This document shows positions 5,802-7,274 of a stretch of DNA of 7,274 nucleotides, one piece after another; the first letter of the stretch is position 1, and every line of letters begins with the position of its first letter. A program made the position numbers and the translations under genes. This stretch comes from CAUZRD01 sp963582255 (lineage in GTDB: Bacteria; Pseudomonadota; Alphaproteobacteria; Rhizobiales; TMED25): positions 1 through 7,274 of the forward strand of contig CAUZRD010000107.1 in assembly GCA_963582255.1 (NCBI GenBank), written 5' to 3'. The notes below the pieces were generated by a model. The model saw only the letters and a list, made by a program, of their open reading frames with translations, did not search any database and had not been told where the DNA came from.

Positions 5802-7274
5802 TTACCTGCTTCCACGCATGAGGTCTTCAGATAAACGCAGAGGTACAGGTTTGTTGGAAAGTCGGGCACGATACACTTGCACGTTTTCCATAACTCTCTG
5901 TACGTAGTTTCTAGTTTCGTTAAACGGTATTGATTCGATCCAATCTATCATATCTATGCCGTTGTTTCGTGGGTCACCAAAACGCTCAATCCATTGTTCG
6001 ATGCGGCCCGGTCCGGCATTGTAAGAAGCGATAGCAAGGACATACGAACCATTAAATCTGTCGATAAGATCAGAAAGAAAATTTGATCCTAGGCGGGCAT
6101 TGTAATGCGGGTCCTCTCCAAGGCGTTTCAGCGAGTAGGCAATGCCAGCTTGGCGTGCCAGCATTTTCCCGGTTGCTGGCATCACTTGCATCAGACCACG
6201 GGCTCCGGCACGGCTTGAGGCTTGCCAGGCAAATTCACTTTCTTGACGGGTGAGGGCGAGGAGAAGAGCAGTCTCGACTCTTGGTGGTGGAATGAGTGCC
6301 GGAAAATCAGAAATAGGGTAGGCTATATCATGAATTTGCGCTCCGTTGCCGAGTCCGATTTTTCCGATCCGTACACCCACCTGCGGTAAGGCAAGCTGAT
6401 TGGCAAAATTTCCAACCCGGCCAAGTTGCCCCATGTCACTTAGGCCATAAGAAAGGCGGATCAAGAATTTTGCAGCTAGCTGACGGTCTCCTTCAACGCT
6501 TAATAGTCGAGCTGCCCGCATCAGCGGGTTTTGCTCAACAATCTCAGCCTTACGATATTGTTCAATATTGAGACTTGGTAGGTCTAACAGTATGCCGGCT
6601 GGGTACAGTTGGTTGCGTGCCAATTGGCCATAAAATGTAATTCCATGTTGGGCTGCAGCTTGGCGTAGCTGATTTCCAAGTTCTGTTTGTCCGTTAGCGT
6701 CGGCTGCCTGTGCTAGCCAATATTCGGCGCGTGCGATACTTATAGGGCGCTTCACAGCTAATTTTAGATTGTTGAAGTGTTGTGTCGCTAGTTTTGGGTT
6801 TTTCAGGTGGCGAAGTGCAATCCAACCGGAGAGAAATTCTGCATCAGCATATGAGCTGCTATTGGATAGAGCATGTTCAGCGGCTAGTTTGTAGCTATTC
6901 TTTATAAGTTTTTGTGATCCCAAGGCACGCCTGGCAAGAAGACGTCTTTCTGTCCACCATGCTTCTGGATCTAGTATTGTAGCTTTGTCTTTCGGTGCAT
7001 CCAAAATCAGTTTTCTCGCGATTTCATCGTTTTCGTTTCGGCGTAACCAGGTTGCGCGAGATAACTGGAGTGCCAAATCTTTGCGGAGTGTCTTCGGTAC
7101 CTGCTGGTATTGCTGGTTGGCATTTTTTGCGCGCTTGGCGATAGCATTATGCGCCTGAGCAATTTCTACATAAGACGCACCGAGGCGCTTGGCCGCACGC
7201 ATCATCGCTGGTGATGAGCGGCGATAGGACATAATGTCCATTCTCTCCTTATCGAGAGCTTTGGAAATGCACTT
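5802..7274 (-). CDS. slt: Soluble lytic murein transglycosylase (Slt70-like), N-terminus beyond window edge
   Basis: A periplasmic enzyme that cleaves the MurNAc-GlcNAc bond of peptidoglycan, forming 1,6-anhydro-MurNAc. The visible 490 codons give an alpha-helical region of TPR-like repeats (the superhelical ring of Slt70) followed by a C-terminal lysozyme-like domain. Counting from the methionine at 7241, RQESEF holds the catalytic Glu334 (codon 6240-6242). GLMQVMPATG (349-358), IASYNAGPGR (404-413) and ESIPFNETRNYVQRVMENVQ (436-455) are the classic family 1A motifs. About 145 residues follow the glutamate, close to the E. coli enzyme. The frame stays open from 7242 to 7274, reading KCISKALDKER into the methionine, and no signal peptide is visible. 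Family length (about 620-690) therefore implies roughly 130-190 missing residues, including the signal peptide. Although AAGGAG lies just before the ATG at 7241, its spacing is too short and the start is probably internal. The gene converges on the + strand operon and is functionally unrelated to it. Confidence 0.93.
   Translation of the reverse strand, partial: KCISKALDKERMDIMSYRRSSPAMMRAAKRLGASYVEIAQAHNAIAKRAKNANQQYQQVPKTLRKDLALQLSRATWLRRNENDEIARKLILDAPKDKATILDPEAWWTERRLLARRALGSQKLIKNSYKLAAEHALSNSSSYADAEFLSGWIALRHLKNPKLATQHFNNLKLAVKRPISIARAEYWLAQAADANGQTELGNQLRQAAAQHGITFYGQLARNQLYPAGILLDLPSLNIEQYRKAEIVEQNPLMRAARLLSVEGDRQLAAKFLIRLSYGLSDMGQLGRVGNFANQLALPQVGVRIGKIGLGNGAQIHDIAYPISDFPALIPPPRVETALLLALTRQESEFAWQASSRAGARGLMQVMPATGKMLARQAGIAYSLKRLGEDPHYNARLGSNFLSDLIDRFNGSYVLAIASYNAGPGRIEQWIERFGDPRNNGIDMIDWIESIPFNETRNYVQRVMENVQVYRARLSNKPVPLRLSEDLMRGSR

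Overview
The window looks like a piece of a bacterial chromosome, most likely from an alphaproteobacterium of middling GC content. Two things suggest this: the form of the soluble lytic transglycosylase at the right edge, and the single-chain hydratase/3-hydroxyacyl-CoA dehydrogenase at the left. No genus can be named. There are no rRNA, tRNA, CRISPR, transposase or phage genes.

Left and middle (2-5172, + strand) is a set of CoA-thioester genes. In order they are a bifunctional enoyl-CoA hydratase/3-hydroxyacyl-CoA dehydrogenase cut by the left edge, a family III (CaiB/BaiF) CoA-transferase, an acyl-CoA dehydrogenase and a single-domain crotonase. The last three are tightly packed (3 and 27 bases apart) and form an apparent operon. 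A 113-base gap with a promoter candidate precedes the CoA-transferase. Together they could activate a carboxylic acid by CoA transfer, oxidise it at the alpha-beta bond, hydrate the enoyl-CoA and oxidise the hydroxyacyl-CoA. The CoA-transferase, dehydrogenase and crotonase trio matches the enzyme classes of caiB, caiA and caiD, but the substrate cannot be read from sequence. No thiolase, ligase, transporter or regulator is present. The last crotonase is unusual: histidine stands at both positions where hydratases carry their catalytic glutamates.

The stretch 5173-5801 is AT-rich. It holds two very short + strand reading frames, 29 and 41 codons, each predicted to encode one membrane helix. 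Aligned from the start codon without gaps they share G19, F22, G23, L25 and a basic residue at 28, and their leader sequences also resemble each other. They look like tandem paralogous microproteins and are the most novel item here.

The right end (5802-7274, - strand) is the C-terminal three quarters of a soluble lytic murein transglycosylase, converging on the + strand genes. Its frame stays open to the window edge, so the methionine at 7241 is probably internal and the true start and signal peptide lie beyond the window.
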